A DNA stretch of 64,000 nucleotides. It comes from Flavobacteriaceae bacterium. Its GTDB lineage: Bacteria > Bacteroidota > Bacteroidia > Flavobacteriales > Flavobacteriaceae. The notes under the pieces are model-generated. The model saw only the letters and a list, made by a program, of their open reading frames with translations, was not told the origin of the DNA and did no database searches. Where the stretch lies: positions 1 to 64,000 of the forward strand of contig DUDG01000030.1 in NCBI GenBank assembly GCA_012959395.1. Direction: 5' to 3'. The translations under genes were made by a program, and so were the position numbers. The first letter of the stretch is position 1; the number at the start of each line of letters is the position of its first letter. Shown here in pieces: positions 38,059 through 47,430 of this stretch.

Positions 38059-38724
38059 ATGCCTTATATTTTAAATATAGAGACATCTTCAACAAATTGT
38101 TCTGTTTCATTGGCACATAATGGGATGGTTATTTCTTTAAAGGAAAAGAATGATGAAAAATACTCTCATTCAACCAAATTGCATGCTTTTATTCAGGAAG
38201 TTCTAAAAGATTCAAACGTTTCAATTAATGAATTATCCGCCATAAGCGTAAGTAAAGGACCAGGTTCTTATACTGGCTTAAGAATTGGAATTTCTGCAGC
38301 TAAAGGGCTCTGTTTTGCTTTAGATATTCCATTAATTTCATTATCAACTTTATTAATTCTTTCAAAACAAATAAAAATTGAAAAAGGACTAATTGTTCCT
38401 GTGTTAGATGCTAGAAGAGATGAAGTTTATTCAGCTGTGTATGATTCAAAATATAATTTGATTCAAGAAGAGAAACCGGAGATTATTAATAAGGATTCTT
38501 TTAAACAATTGCTTAAAGATGACAAACTGCATTTAATTGGAAGTGGCCAAGAAAAATGCAAGTATTTATTATTAGAAAATTCTAATTTGATTTTTTTAAA
38601 TAACAATTCTTACCCTTCTTCTAAAGAAATGGCCTTATTATCTTATAAAAAATTTACAAATTCTGATTTCGAAGACTTAGCTTATTTCGAGCCAGCTTAC
38701 TTAAAAAACTTTGTGCTAAATTAA
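38059..38724 (+). CDS. tsaB: tRNA threonylcarbamoyladenosine biosynthesis protein TsaB
   Basis: 221 aa. TsaB is the dimerisation partner of TsaD in making t6A37 on ANN-decoding tRNAs; it has the ASKHA fold but no catalysis of its own. Seen: ILNIETSSTNCSVSLA, ISVSKGPGSYTGLRIGISAAKGL and PVLDARRDEVYSAVYD. It is 12 bases after tolC and ends two bases from the convergent nfu stop. tsaC, tsaD and tsaE are not here. Confidence 0.95.
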   Translation: MPYILNIETSSTNCSVSLAHNGMVISLKEKNDEKYSHSTKLHAFIQEVLKDSNVSINELSAISVSKGPGSYTGLRIGISAAKGLCFALDIPLISLSTLLILSKQIKIEKGLIVPVLDARRDEVYSAVYDSKYNLIQEEKPEIINKDSFKQLLKDDKLHLIGSGQEKCKYLLLENSNLIFLNNNSYPSSKEMALLSYKKFTNSDFEDLAYFEPAYLKNFVLN

Positions 38725-38726
38725 GT

Positions 38727-39608
38727 TCAACCATTAATTGCATTTACACTAGAAATCATCCCAGGAAGCATTTCTTTTAACATATTTTCTATTCCACTTT
38801 TAAGAGTTATAGTTGATGACGGACAACCACTACAGGCTCCTTGAAGTATTACATTAACTTTTTTACTTTCATTATCATATGATTTGAAAACAATATTACC
38901 TCCATCTGAAGCTACTGCAGGCTTTACATGTTTTTCAATAATTTCTATAATGTTTTTAGAAACATCATCTAAATCTTCAATTGTATTAGGCTCAGATTTT
39001 TTAATAAAATTTTCTTTATAAATAATTGTATTATCATCCTGAATAAATGAACGTATAAATTCCCTAACATCCATTACATTTTCATCCCAATTTGAATTAT
39101 CTTTCTGTATTATTGAAATGAAATTAAAATCAAAAAAAACTTCTTTAACAAAAGGAAAGCTAAATAACGATTTCGCTAAAGGAGCATCATTAGTATGCTC
39201 AACTTTTTTGAATTCATAAACATCATCAAATAATTTTTTATTTACTACAAATTTCATAGCATTAGGATTTGGAGTACTTTCTGCATAAACAGTTACTGGA
39301 GAAGCTTTTTTTAATTCAGATTCATTAACTAAACCACCATCATTTAAAAAATCTTCTAACTGTTTACATAATTCATTTTGAACATCTTTCCAATCTAGGA
39401 TGTTTAGTTTTTCAACATAAACAGAATGTTTATTAAGCACTACTTTTTTTACAAAGGGCAAATAAAAAATTTGTTGAATTAAAGGGAAGTCTTTTGCTTG
39501 GTCAATTTTTTCAAATTCAATCCTTTTGTCGGATAAAAATATATTAGAGTAAAATTCTAATTCTTCCTCTCTACTTGTTTCTTTAAATTTAATAGTATGT
39601 TTTTCCAT
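38727..39608 (-). CDS. Nfu-type iron-sulfur scaffold protein
   Basis: 293 aa. The C-terminal NifU-like domain carries the cluster-binding CSGC (GACSGCPSSTITLKSGIENML). Ahead of it is an Nfu_N domain (VYAESTPNPNAMKFVVNKK, FPFVKEVFF) and, before that, a second similar segment (residues about 10-75; YLPFVKKVVLNKHSVYVEK), so the N-terminal domain looks duplicated. It delivers [4Fe-4S] clusters to client enzymes. It follows murI with a one-base overlap. Confidence 0.92.
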   Translation of the reverse strand: MEKHTIKFKETSREEELEFYSNIFLSDKRIEFEKIDQAKDFPLIQQIFYLPFVKKVVLNKHSVYVEKLNILDWKDVQNELCKQLEDFLNDGGLVNESELKKASPVTVYAESTPNPNAMKFVVNKKLFDDVYEFKKVEHTNDAPLAKSLFSFPFVKEVFFDFNFISIIQKDNSNWDENVMDVREFIRSFIQDDNTIIYKENFIKKSEPNTIEDLDDVSKNIIEIIEKHVKPAVASDGGNIVFKSYDNESKKVNVILQGACSGCPSSTITLKSGIENMLKEMLPGMISSVNAING

Positions 39609-40378
39609 TAGATGATATTGATTTCATATTTTTTATCTAAAATTTTATTTAATGAGCTAGAATCTCCATTACAATAAAAAGAATAGTTACCTTGATTAGA
39701 TTCTTTGTTAATTTTATGTTTATTGATTAAAGCTTTGGTTTGTTTAGCAACAGCTTCTCCACTGTCAATAATTTTAATCGTGTTTGGCAAAATTTTTGAA
39801 AGTATTTTATTTAAAAAAGGGTAATGAGTGCACCCTAAGACTAGATGGTCTATTTTTTTCCCTATCATTGAATCAAGATACTTATGTAATAAGCGCTCAA
39901 TTTCAACTCCTTCAAAAATTCCATTTTCAATTAATTGAACCAACCCATCTCCATTTTTTTCAATTATTTCAATATTTGAAGCATAGTCATTTGAAGTAGA
40001 ATTAAATAACGAGCTTGAGAGTGTTCCTTTAGTAGCTAGTATTCCTATTTTTCCAGTCTTAGTTTTTATAGCTGCTGATTTTATAGCTGGCTCTATGCCA
40101 ATAAACGGAAAATTAAAACTATTTCTTAAATCTGAAATACTATTTGTTGTTACCGTATTACATGCTACTACAATTATTTTACATCCTTTATCTAATAACC
40201 AACGAGTATTTTTAAAACTCAACTCTTTAATAGTTTTTATTGATTTATTTCCATAAGGAGAGTGTAAATTATCAGAGAAATAAATAACATCTTCATTAGG
40301 TAATAATTTTTTTATAGAATTAAAGATGGTTATTCCTCCAATTCCAGAATCAAAAATACCTATGGGTGAGTTATTCAT
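39608..40378 (-). CDS. murI: Glutamate racemase
   Basis: 256 aa. It makes D-glutamate for peptidoglycan. Both catalytic cysteine contexts are present: VVACNTVTTNS and LVLGCTHYPFL; the N-terminus IGIFDSGIGGITIF is typical. It stands after the two Skp-like genes, separated from them by a hairpin, in the usual Bacteroidota envelope cluster order. Confidence 0.96.
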   Translation of the reverse strand: MNNSPIGIFDSGIGGITIFNSIKKLLPNEDVIYFSDNLHSPYGNKSIKTIKELSFKNTRWLLDKGCKIIVVACNTVTTNSISDLRNSFNFPFIGIEPAIKSAAIKTKTGKIGILATKGTLSSSLFNSTSNDYASNIEIIEKNGDGLVQLIENGIFEGVEIERLLHKYLDSMIGKKIDHLVLGCTHYPFLNKILSKILPNTIKIIDSGEAVAKQTKALINKHKINKESNQGNYSFYCNGDSSSLNKILDKKYEINII

Positions 40379-40390
40379 TAAATAAAAATA

Positions 40391-40419
40391 AAAAAAACTA
40401 TCTAAATTTCTTTAGATAG
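40391..40419 (-). terminator. Hairpin terminator after the skp genes, possibly bidirectional
   Basis: A perfect 9-bp stem (CTATCTAAA/TTTAGATAG, loop of 4) spans 40398-40419 and is followed on the minus strand by a run of seven T. The plus-strand side also runs into T-rich sequence. The stem is poor in G+C, so it may only partly terminate before murI. Confidence 0.55.
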
Positions 40420-40449
40420 CTTTTATTTTTTACAAAATTAAAAATAGAT

Positions 40450-40956
40450 TTAGAATCCTAATTCTTTTTTTACTTCTTCCATTAAATCTTTTCCATTAGC
40501 TAAGATTAAACTACCACCTTGAGTTGCATCTATAACATAATCAAAGCCTTGTTCTTTAGCAATTTTTTGAATAGCTTCTTTTGCTTTATCAATTAAAGGC
40601 TTAAGTAAATCTGCTTGTTTTTTTTGAACATCTTGAGCAGCAGTTTGTTGATATTGTTGAATGTTTTGCTCCATACCAGCTAATTCTTTTTGACGAGCTT
40701 GATTAGTAACTTCTGTTTGATTTTGAGCATCAGCAGAATACGTTTGAAGTTTAGTTTGATACTCTTTCATTGACGCATCGATTTCAGTTGCATAAGTTTT
40801 TTGAAGTTTTTCAAGTTGTGCTTGAGCTTCCTTAACTTCAGGCATTTGACTGATTAGTGTTTGCGAATCGATATGCGCAACTTTACTTTGAGCCGTCATA
40901 GTTGTCAAAGCAAATAGAAATAAAATTGCAGCACTTAATGTTTTAAAAATTTTCAT
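40450..40956 (-). CDS. OmpH/Skp family periplasmic chaperone (short)
   Basis: 168 aa with a signal peptide (AAILFLFALTTMTAQ), the Skp start KVAHIDSQTLISQMPEVKEAQAQLEKL, a long coiled coil rich in Gln/Lys, and the ending EQGFDYVIDATQGGSLILANG. It holds unfolded outer-membrane proteins in the periplasm on the way to BamA, encoded two genes upstream. It is a paralog of the next gene, three bases away. Confidence 0.93.
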   Translation of the reverse strand: MKIFKTLSAAILFLFALTTMTAQSKVAHIDSQTLISQMPEVKEAQAQLEKLQKTYATEIDASMKEYQTKLQTYSADAQNQTEVTNQARQKELAGMEQNIQQYQQTAAQDVQKKQADLLKPLIDKAKEAIQKIAKEQGFDYVIDATQGGSLILANGKDLMEEVKKELGF

Positions 40957-40959
40957 TTA

Positions 40960-41709
40960 TTAACTTTTTTTAGGGTTTTTTTCTTTTCTTAATTTTAAAA
41001 GGCTATCTCTTTTTCGTTGATAATCTTTTCTTTTTTCTTCTCTTTGTTTTAAAAGCAATTCTCTTTTAGAATTAACTTCTTCAGCTTTTTTTGCCTTTTT
41101 TTCTTCAATTAATTTTTTTCTAGCTTCATACTCTGGATTAAAACTTTCATCCTCGAATACAATATTAAGCTTTTCTAATTTTTCTGTTCTTAATATACTT
41201 TTTAAAACCAGATCGCTAATATCGTATTTTTTTTTGGAATATAGCATAATTGCATCAGCAGATTGATCAAAAATCTTGTCAAACTTTTTTTGTTCAGCTA
41301 TAGTCTGAACAACATTCATCACTTGATCTTGAATAGGTCTGATAAGCATAAGCTCTTGCGCTACCCAATCACCATTTACGCCAAATCGCTTAATTTGATA
41401 ATCATTTAGTTGTTTTTCTTCAAAAGCTATTTCTGATTCTCTGTCTCGAATTATATCAAATGTAAGAAGCGGTTTTTCTACCAGTAAACTATCTTTTAAT
41501 ATTTCAATTTCATCTTTTTTTGACTCGATTTCTTTTTTCCATTTACCTATTTTTTCTTCTAATTGTTGATTAGCTAGCTTGTAATCTTCCATCTGAGAAA
41601 GAATGTATTCCATATTTATATAACCAATTCTTTCACTTTTTTGAGAAAAGCATAATTGGAAGCTTAATAAACTAATGAAAATTAAGTATGAGATGTTTTT
41701 TCTAATCAC
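40960..41709 (-). CDS. OmpH/Skp family protein (long, with basic tail)
   Basis: 249 aa. Signal peptide (YLIFISLLSFQLCFSQ), then RIGYINMEYILSQMEDYKLANQQLEEKI and a coiled-coil body. The last 70 or so residues are an unusually charged Lys/Glu/Arg helix (KKAEEVNSKRELLLKQREEKRK) that the short paralog lacks. It sits between bamA and the short skp; probably also an outer-membrane protein chaperone. Confidence 0.9.
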   Translation of the reverse strand: MIRKNISYLIFISLLSFQLCFSQKSERIGYINMEYILSQMEDYKLANQQLEEKIGKWKKEIESKKDEIEILKDSLLVEKPLLTFDIIRDRESEIAFEEKQLNDYQIKRFGVNGDWVAQELMLIRPIQDQVMNVVQTIAEQKKFDKIFDQSADAIMLYSKKKYDISDLVLKSILRTEKLEKLNIVFEDESFNPEYEARKKLIEEKKAKKAEEVNSKRELLLKQREEKRKDYQRKRDSLLKLRKEKNPKKS

Positions 41710-41742
41710 TTGTAAATCTTTAGCTTATTAAAGATAATAATT

Positions 41743-44268
41743 CTAAAATTGTTGACCGATCACAAAATGAGTCTCCCAGCCATGAGGCTCCAGATCACCT
41801 TCAATATCGCTATCTAAACCATATCCAAAATCAATTCCTAACATCCCAAAAGCAGGCATAAAAATTCTAATTCCAAGTCCGGCAGATCTTTTAGAATTAA
41901 AAGGATTAAAATCGCGGAAATTGTCATATCCATTTCCTGATTCTAAAAACGTTAAAGCAAAAATTGAAGCAGAAGGCTTAAGAGTGATTGGGTATCTTAA
42001 TTCCAAAGAGAATTTATTATAAATAGTAGAACCCTCTTGACTTGAAAGAGACTGATTAGTATATCCTCTTAAAGCTACAGTTTCTCTACCATCCATAGCG
42101 TATTGAGACATACCATCTCCCCCTAAATAAAACCTATCAAAAGGAATCACTCCTCTATCGTTATTATATGCTCCTAAGAAACCAAATTCAGCATGAGCTT
42201 TTAATACAAATTTATTTATTAATCTAGTATACCATGTTCCATTAAACTTTATTTTGTAAAATTCTAGCCATTTAAATCTTTCTTGATCAATCTTTGCTTG
42301 ATCTGGGTTTCCATCATCATCTTGATAGTCTAGTTGATCTCCTAAATTGGCATAATCTATGTCATTAAATAAAGAATAAGGCAAAGTAAACTTACCGCTT
42401 AATGTAAATTGAGAACCTCCCATTGGAAAAACAGGATTTGTATATGTATTATCTCTAGATAAAGCAATGGTATAAGCTATATTATTAGATTTTCCATCCC
42501 CAAAAGTAAAAAGACCAGTATAATAATTATTTAAATTATAATATTGATATCCAATAGATTGCTGTAGGGCGAAATAATCATCAGGGATTCTTAGTCTTTT
42601 TGCTAAACCGATTGTAGCTCCTGAAATTTCAAAAAATTGATTTTTATTAGCTAATCCAGTAAAATAATCATATCTAAATTGTTTTGTTCTAGATAATGAT
42701 ACAGAAAATGAAACGGGTTGTTTTCCTCCTAACCAAGGCTCAGTAAAAGAGAAACTAGCAGTGTTATAAAATCTATTTGCCTGAAATCTTAATGACAAAC
42801 TTTGACCATCACCCATTGGAACAGGTTTATAAGCCGCTTTGTTACGTAGATTTCTTGCCGAAAAATTATTAAAGGAAAGTCCTAGAGTTCCAATAAAACC
42901 ACCACCTCCATAACCTCCTTGTAATTCAACTTGACTAGCCCCTTTTTCAACGAGTCCATACTCAATGTCAACAGTACCATTATTAGGATCAACATTTTTG
43001 AAATCTGGACTAATTTGCTCAGCATCAAAAAATCCCATCTGTCCAAGTTCCCTAACTGTTCTTACGACTTTATCTTTACTGTATAGTTCACCAGGTTTAG
43101 TTCTTAGTTCTCTATATATTACGTGATCATTAGTTCTAGTATTTCCAACTACAGTAATTTTATTAAAATAGGCTGGCTTACCTTCTATAATTCTTATTTC
43201 AAAATTGATAGTGTCATTTTCAACAGCAACTTCAACAGGATTTATGCTAGAAAATAAATAACCGTTATTTTGATATAAGTTTGTTAAATCCTCACCATCA
43301 GGTTTGGTATTGTCAGCAATTCTTTTCTTAAGCAATACACCATTATATGTGTCACCTTTAAACAAACCTAATGCTCTTGATAATTGATTGTCTGAATAGA
43401 ATGTGTTTCCAAGAAATGAGATATTTCCGAAGTAGTATTTCTTACCTTCTTCAATATCAATATTTAAAGCAATATTATTTTTATTAATAATGACAGAATC
43501 CATTTTTATTCTAGCATCACGATATCCTTTTTCCTTATAAAAATCAATAATTGATATTAAATCTTCTTTATAATCTTTTTCAATATATTTTGATTTTTTC
43601 CAAAATCTTCCCAAGAATTTAGTCTTGGTATTTTTCATTTTCTTTTTTAATTTTTTACCCTTTACAATTTCATTTCCTTTAAAATTAATTTCATCAACCT
43701 TTACTCTATCTCCTAAATCAATATGAATTAACATTTTACTAAAATTAATCTCACTACTATCAGGCTTTACATCAATAGAGACTTTAGTATTTAAAAAACC
43801 ATCTTTTTTATACTTATTTATAATGTAGTTTTTGGTAGTTTTTATGAAATTTTCAGTGATTTTTTTTCCCTTTTTTAATTCAGTATCAGCAACTATAGTT
43901 TCGATTTTAGATTTTTTTAATCCAGTAATTTTAAACTCTGAAAGTGTTGGGAGCTCTTCAATTTGAATTTCTATACTTGCTTTATTGTTTTCTATCTTTG
44001 TAAGGTAGAAGTTTATGTCACTGAATAGATCAAGTTTCCACAGTTTACTTATAATAGCGCTTATTTCTTCACCTGGTATTCTGATCTTTTGCCCAGGTCT
44101 TAATCCCGTATAAGTAATAACGGTTTGCTCGTTAAAATTCTTTAATCCAGTTACTGAAATTTCTTCTAGAATATATTCACTTCCTTTAATGAAGTTCATT
44201 TCTTGGGCTTTAGAAATAAAGCTCAACATTAAAAAAGATAATAGAATATAATTTTTTAAAGTATTCAT
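41743..44268 (-). CDS. bamA: BamA, outer-membrane protein assembly factor
   Basis: 841 aa from the ATG at 44266-44268. The track's 44310 start is a TTG that overlaps uppS and would put MNTLKNYILLSFLMLSF internal, so it is rejected. POTRA domains occupy roughly 30-450 (EISVTGLKNFNEQTVI, GKPAYFNKITVVGNTRTNDHV); the barrel follows (GYGGGGFIGTLGLSFNNFSA, LRGY motif in VALRGYTNQS), ending in the beta-signal THFVIGQQF. It inserts beta-barrel proteins, presumably including SprA and PorG-like proteins, into the outer membrane. Confidence 0.96.
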   Translation of the reverse strand: MNTLKNYILLSFLMLSFISKAQEMNFIKGSEYILEEISVTGLKNFNEQTVITYTGLRPGQKIRIPGEEISAIISKLWKLDLFSDINFYLTKIENNKASIEIQIEELPTLSEFKITGLKKSKIETIVADTELKKGKKITENFIKTTKNYIINKYKKDGFLNTKVSIDVKPDSSEINFSKMLIHIDLGDRVKVDEINFKGNEIVKGKKLKKKMKNTKTKFLGRFWKKSKYIEKDYKEDLISIIDFYKEKGYRDARIKMDSVIINKNNIALNIDIEEGKKYYFGNISFLGNTFYSDNQLSRALGLFKGDTYNGVLLKKRIADNTKPDGEDLTNLYQNNGYLFSSINPVEVAVENDTINFEIRIIEGKPAYFNKITVVGNTRTNDHVIYRELRTKPGELYSKDKVVRTVRELGQMGFFDAEQISPDFKNVDPNNGTVDIEYGLVEKGASQVELQGGYGGGGFIGTLGLSFNNFSARNLRNKAAYKPVPMGDGQSLSLRFQANRFYNTASFSFTEPWLGGKQPVSFSVSLSRTKQFRYDYFTGLANKNQFFEISGATIGLAKRLRIPDDYFALQQSIGYQYYNLNNYYTGLFTFGDGKSNNIAYTIALSRDNTYTNPVFPMGGSQFTLSGKFTLPYSLFNDIDYANLGDQLDYQDDDGNPDQAKIDQERFKWLEFYKIKFNGTWYTRLINKFVLKAHAEFGFLGAYNNDRGVIPFDRFYLGGDGMSQYAMDGRETVALRGYTNQSLSSQEGSTIYNKFSLELRYPITLKPSASIFALTFLESGNGYDNFRDFNPFNSKRSAGLGIRIFMPAFGMLGIDFGYGLDSDIEGDLEPHGWETHFVIGQQF

Positions 44269-44290
44269 TAAAAAATTATATAATTTATTT

Positions 44291-45016
44291 TTATTCACTA
44301 ATTTTTCCAAATCTTCTTTCTCTATTTTGATAATCTACTATTGCATTAAAAAAATCTTCTTTTCTAAAATCGGGCCAAAGAATATCAGTAAAAAACAATT
44401 CAGCATAAGCAATTTGCCAAAGTAAAAAATTACTAACCCTTCTTTCTCCTCCTGTTCTTATCAAAAGATCTACGCTTGGTAAATTTCGGGTGTAAAGATG
44501 CTCATTTATTATGTTTTCATCAATCTTTTCTTTAGAAATTATGTTATTTTTAACTTTATAGGATATAATTTTTATAGCATTTATTAATTCTTGCCTAGAT
44601 CCATAGCTAATTGCCAGGTTAAGATTGAGTTTATTGTTTTTTGAAGTCTTTGAAATAACCTCGTTTAATTTTTTTCTAGTATTAGATATTAAAGAATTTA
44701 TATCTCCAATTGCAGTTAGTTTAATATTGTTTTTATTTAAAGAATCGAATTCATTTTCTAGTGAGCTAACTAATAATTTCATAAGAGCATTCACTTCAAA
44801 TTTTGGTCTTTCCCAATTTTCCATAGAGAAAACATAGAGAGTCAAGTTTTTAATTCCAAGATCTAATGCGCCAGAAATACATTCTTTAACCGATTTAGTG
44901 CCATTTTTATGACCAAAAATTCTTTGTTTACCTATTTTTTTTGCCCATCTACCATTACCATCCATTATTATAGCGATATGATTTGGTAAATTGGAATTTA
45001 ATATTTCATTATTCAT
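44291..45016 (-). CDS. uppS: Isoprenyl transferase (undecaprenyl diphosphate synthase)
   Basis: 241 aa, normal length. It makes the C55 lipid carrier for cell-wall and polysaccharide synthesis. Seen: HIAIIMDGNGRWAKKIGKQR with the catalytic Asp, GHKNGTKSVKE, LAISYGSRQELINAIK and LLIRTGGERRVSNFLLWQIAYAELFFT. It shares one base with the preceding gene's stop. Confidence 0.96.
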   Translation of the reverse strand: MNNEILNSNLPNHIAIIMDGNGRWAKKIGKQRIFGHKNGTKSVKECISGALDLGIKNLTLYVFSMENWERPKFEVNALMKLLVSSLENEFDSLNKNNIKLTAIGDINSLISNTRKKLNEVISKTSKNNKLNLNLAISYGSRQELINAIKIISYKVKNNIISKEKIDENIINEHLYTRNLPSVDLLIRTGGERRVSNFLLWQIAYAELFFTDILWPDFRKEDFFNAIVDYQNRERRFGKISE

Positions 45017-45726
45017 TATTTAGGGCAATAACAAGGTTGATCTCCAAAAATATAAGTAAGAGTAAATCCGGTAAAAACATACCAATCTTGACTCAGATTA
45101 GCTCCAAAAGCTTTTTGAGAATAAAGTTCCATGTTTTTATACTGTGGATAACTTCCATCTAAATTATCTGTAAAAGAATGATTTGCTCTAACTTCCAGCC
45201 CCAATATTATGTTGCTAAATGGTTTTATTTTATATCCAATAGTAATTGGAATAGAGAAAGTAGAATTTTCACCATACTTTCTAGCTTGAGACATTCCTAT
45301 AGGATAATGAAGAGCATTATATCTTAAATAATTTATACCTGTATGAACATAAGGAGTCATTTGTAATGCATCATTCATTAAATCAAATTCAAAAAAATTA
45401 AAATCTACTCCTAAGCTAATTTCTGAAATGGTATTTTTAAAATATTTTCCTCTTTGTTTTCGATAATCAACACTAGATTTCCAATTATCTGAGCTTCCAA
45501 TATCTGAATAGTTAAATGAAAATCTTCCAGCAATTCTGTTACTAAAGTTTTTTCTAAATAATACTCCAAAAACATAATTCGGATTTTGAAAAGGATTTAC
45601 ATATGTAGTTGGTCCAACATCTCCTATATAGTTAGAATTTCCAATAAAAACTCCTATTTCATTATTTTGAGAGAAAGAATTCATTATAAAAAAAAAGCTT
45701 AAAAAGTAGAAAAATTGTTTAAACAT
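45016..45726 (-). CDS. porG: DUF6089 outer-membrane protein, PorG-like T9SS component
   Basis: 236 aa. Signal peptide (FFYFLSFFFIMNSFSQ), then an outer-membrane beta-barrel pattern starting EIGVFIGNSNYIGDVGP, with RNFSNRIAGRFSFNYSDIG and a C-terminal TGFTLTYIFGDQPCYCPK. The nadK-this-uppS-bamA order and the DUF6089 look match PorG of Porphyromonas, part of the T9SS trans-envelope complex. The family call is from recall, so the role is likely but not proven. Confidence 0.8.
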   Translation of the reverse strand: MFKQFFYFLSFFFIMNSFSQNNEIGVFIGNSNYIGDVGPTTYVNPFQNPNYVFGVLFRKNFSNRIAGRFSFNYSDIGSSDNWKSSVDYRKQRGKYFKNTISEISLGVDFNFFEFDLMNDALQMTPYVHTGINYLRYNALHYPIGMSQARKYGENSTFSIPITIGYKIKPFSNIILGLEVRANHSFTDNLDGSYPQYKNMELYSQKAFGANLSQDWYVFTGFTLTYIFGDQPCYCPK

Positions 45727-45748
45727 ATAATATACGTAAATATAAAAA

Positions 45749-46633
45749 TTATAAATTTCTCTTATCCTCTCCCCACAACAATTTATTTCTTAAAGTTTTG
45801 TAAAAACTATTTTCTTCAAAATAAGCAATATGAATTTTAAACTTGGCCTTTTGAACAGTTATTAAGGTTTCATTTTTAACAGAAATTATTCTTGAATCAA
45901 GCGAAACTAAATGAGATTTTTCTCTACCTAATACAGAAAGTTCAATTTTGGTTTCATCAGAAATAATTAGTGGTCTGGCATTTAAATTATGAGGCGCTAT
46001 AGGAGTTAGGGATAGGGTTTGACTTAAGGGACTCATTATTGGCCCTCCACAACTTAAGGAATATCCAGTAGATCCTGTTGGCGTGGAAATAATTAACCCA
46101 TCAGCCCAATAAGAGTTCAAATATTCTCCATTTAAATTTGTTTTAATTTTAATCATTGAAGTAGTGTTTTTCCTGCCAACAGTTACTTCGTTTAAAGCTA
46201 TTGCAAATTCATTAATTGTTTCATTCCCTTTAATTTCTACTTCTAATAAGGTTCTTTTTTCAACTTTATATTTCCCAATTAGAATTTTGTTCAATTCAGG
46301 TTTTAATAAATCTTGATTTAATGTTGCAAGAAATCCAAGTCTACCGGTATTTATTCCAATAATGGGGATTTCTAAATTTCTAATAAATGAAATTGATCTT
46401 AAAAGCGTACCATCTCCACCTATAGTAATCATTAAGTCAAATGAATTGTCCAAGTCTTTGTAAGATGAAAAAATTTTATAATCTGGTTGAAAGCCTAATT
46501 TGTTTTCTAAAAGTTTGTGAAAATTACTTTCAACATAAAATTTTATATTATATTTCTTACCTAAATTTAAAAGCTCAACCATCACTTTTTTAGTGTGTTT
46601 TTCAGAGTTTTGACTGTAAATAGCAATTTTCAT
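45749..46633 (-). CDS. nadK: NAD kinase
   Basis: 294 aa. It phosphorylates NAD to NADP. Diagnostic motifs: TIGGDGTLLRSI (GGDG), GINTGRLGFLA and the second conserved region WADGLIISTPTGSTGYSLSCGGPI. It is the first gene of the minus-strand envelope cluster and is divergent from pdxJ across about 80 bases. The CBS-domain gene often found at this place is absent. Confidence 0.96.
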   Translation of the reverse strand: MKIAIYSQNSEKHTKKVMVELLNLGKKYNIKFYVESNFHKLLENKLGFQPDYKIFSSYKDLDNSFDLMITIGGDGTLLRSISFIRNLEIPIIGINTGRLGFLATLNQDLLKPELNKILIGKYKVEKRTLLEVEIKGNETINEFAIALNEVTVGRKNTTSMIKIKTNLNGEYLNSYWADGLIISTPTGSTGYSLSCGGPIMSPLSQTLSLTPIAPHNLNARPLIISDETKIELSVLGREKSHLVSLDSRIISVKNETLITVQKAKFKIHIAYFEENSFYKTLRNKLLWGEDKRNL

Positions 46634-46696
46634 ATTGAAAGTTAAATTCTATTGCAAATTAATTAAAAAACGATAGATATAATTAGACTAAAGCTC

Positions 46697-46704
46697 TATT
46701 TTTG
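46697..46704 (+). promoter_or_regulatory. Candidate -7 element for pdxJ
   Basis: TATTTTTG fits TAnnTTTG exactly, 12 bases before the pdxJ ATG, but no TTG is seen at the expected upstream distance. Confidence 0.3.
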
Positions 46705-46716
46705 AAAAAATATAAT

Positions 46717-47430
46717 ATGGTTAAATTAAGTGTAAATATTAATAAAATTGCAACTATAAGAAATGCTAGAGGTGGTAATAATCCTGATCTGCTTTCAATG
46801 GCCAGAGACATTCAGGCTTATGGAGCAGATGGAATTACTATTCACCCCAGACCAGACGAAAGACACATAACTTATAATGATGCAATTTGTTTGCCAAAAG
46901 TAATAAACAAAGAGTTTAATATTGAAGGCAATCCTATTGATAAATTTATAAATTTAGTTAGTAAAATTAAACCTGATCAAGTAACTCTTGTTCCTGATTC
47001 TATTGATGCCGTCACTTCAAATGCAGGTTGGGATACTATAAAAAACAAGAATTTTTTAAAAGAAGTTATATCAGAGTTTAAAAAAAATGGAATAAGAACT
47101 TCGATCTTTGTTGATCCTGAACTTAAATTTATTGAAGGCGCTAAGGAAACAGGAACAGATAGAATTGAATTATATACCGAATCCTATGCCACTAATTTTG
47201 AAAAAGGAAATTTAGGTGAGATAAATAAATATATTAAAGCTTCAAGTTTGGCTAATAAGTTAGGGATGAAAATTAATGCCGGGCATGATTTAAACCTTCA
47301 AAACATTAATTACTTCGTTTCAAATCTCCCTTTTTTAGATGAGGTGTCTATTGGTCATGCTATTGTTTGCGAATCACTGTATTTAGGAATTGAAAATGTA
47401 ATCAATCTTTATTTGCAAAAAATCAAATAA
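46717..47430 (+). CDS. pdxJ: Pyridoxine 5'-phosphate synthase
   Basis: 237 aa from the ATG at 46717 (VKLSVNINKIATIRNARGG); the track's TTG five codons earlier is less likely. PdxJ condenses deoxyxylulose phosphate with amino-acetone phosphate to give PNP, the last step of DXP-dependent vitamin B6 synthesis. Seen: GITIHPRPDERHI, VTLVPDSIDAVTSNAGWD, RIELYTESYA, INAGHDLN and EVSIGHAIV. It shares one base with the following hydrolase. Confidence 0.96.
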   Translation: MVKLSVNINKIATIRNARGGNNPDLLSMARDIQAYGADGITIHPRPDERHITYNDAICLPKVINKEFNIEGNPIDKFINLVSKIKPDQVTLVPDSIDAVTSNAGWDTIKNKNFLKEVISEFKKNGIRTSIFVDPELKFIEGAKETGTDRIELYTESYATNFEKGNLGEINKYIKASSLANKLGMKINAGHDLNLQNINYFVSNLPFLDEVSIGHAIVCESLYLGIENVINLYLQKIK

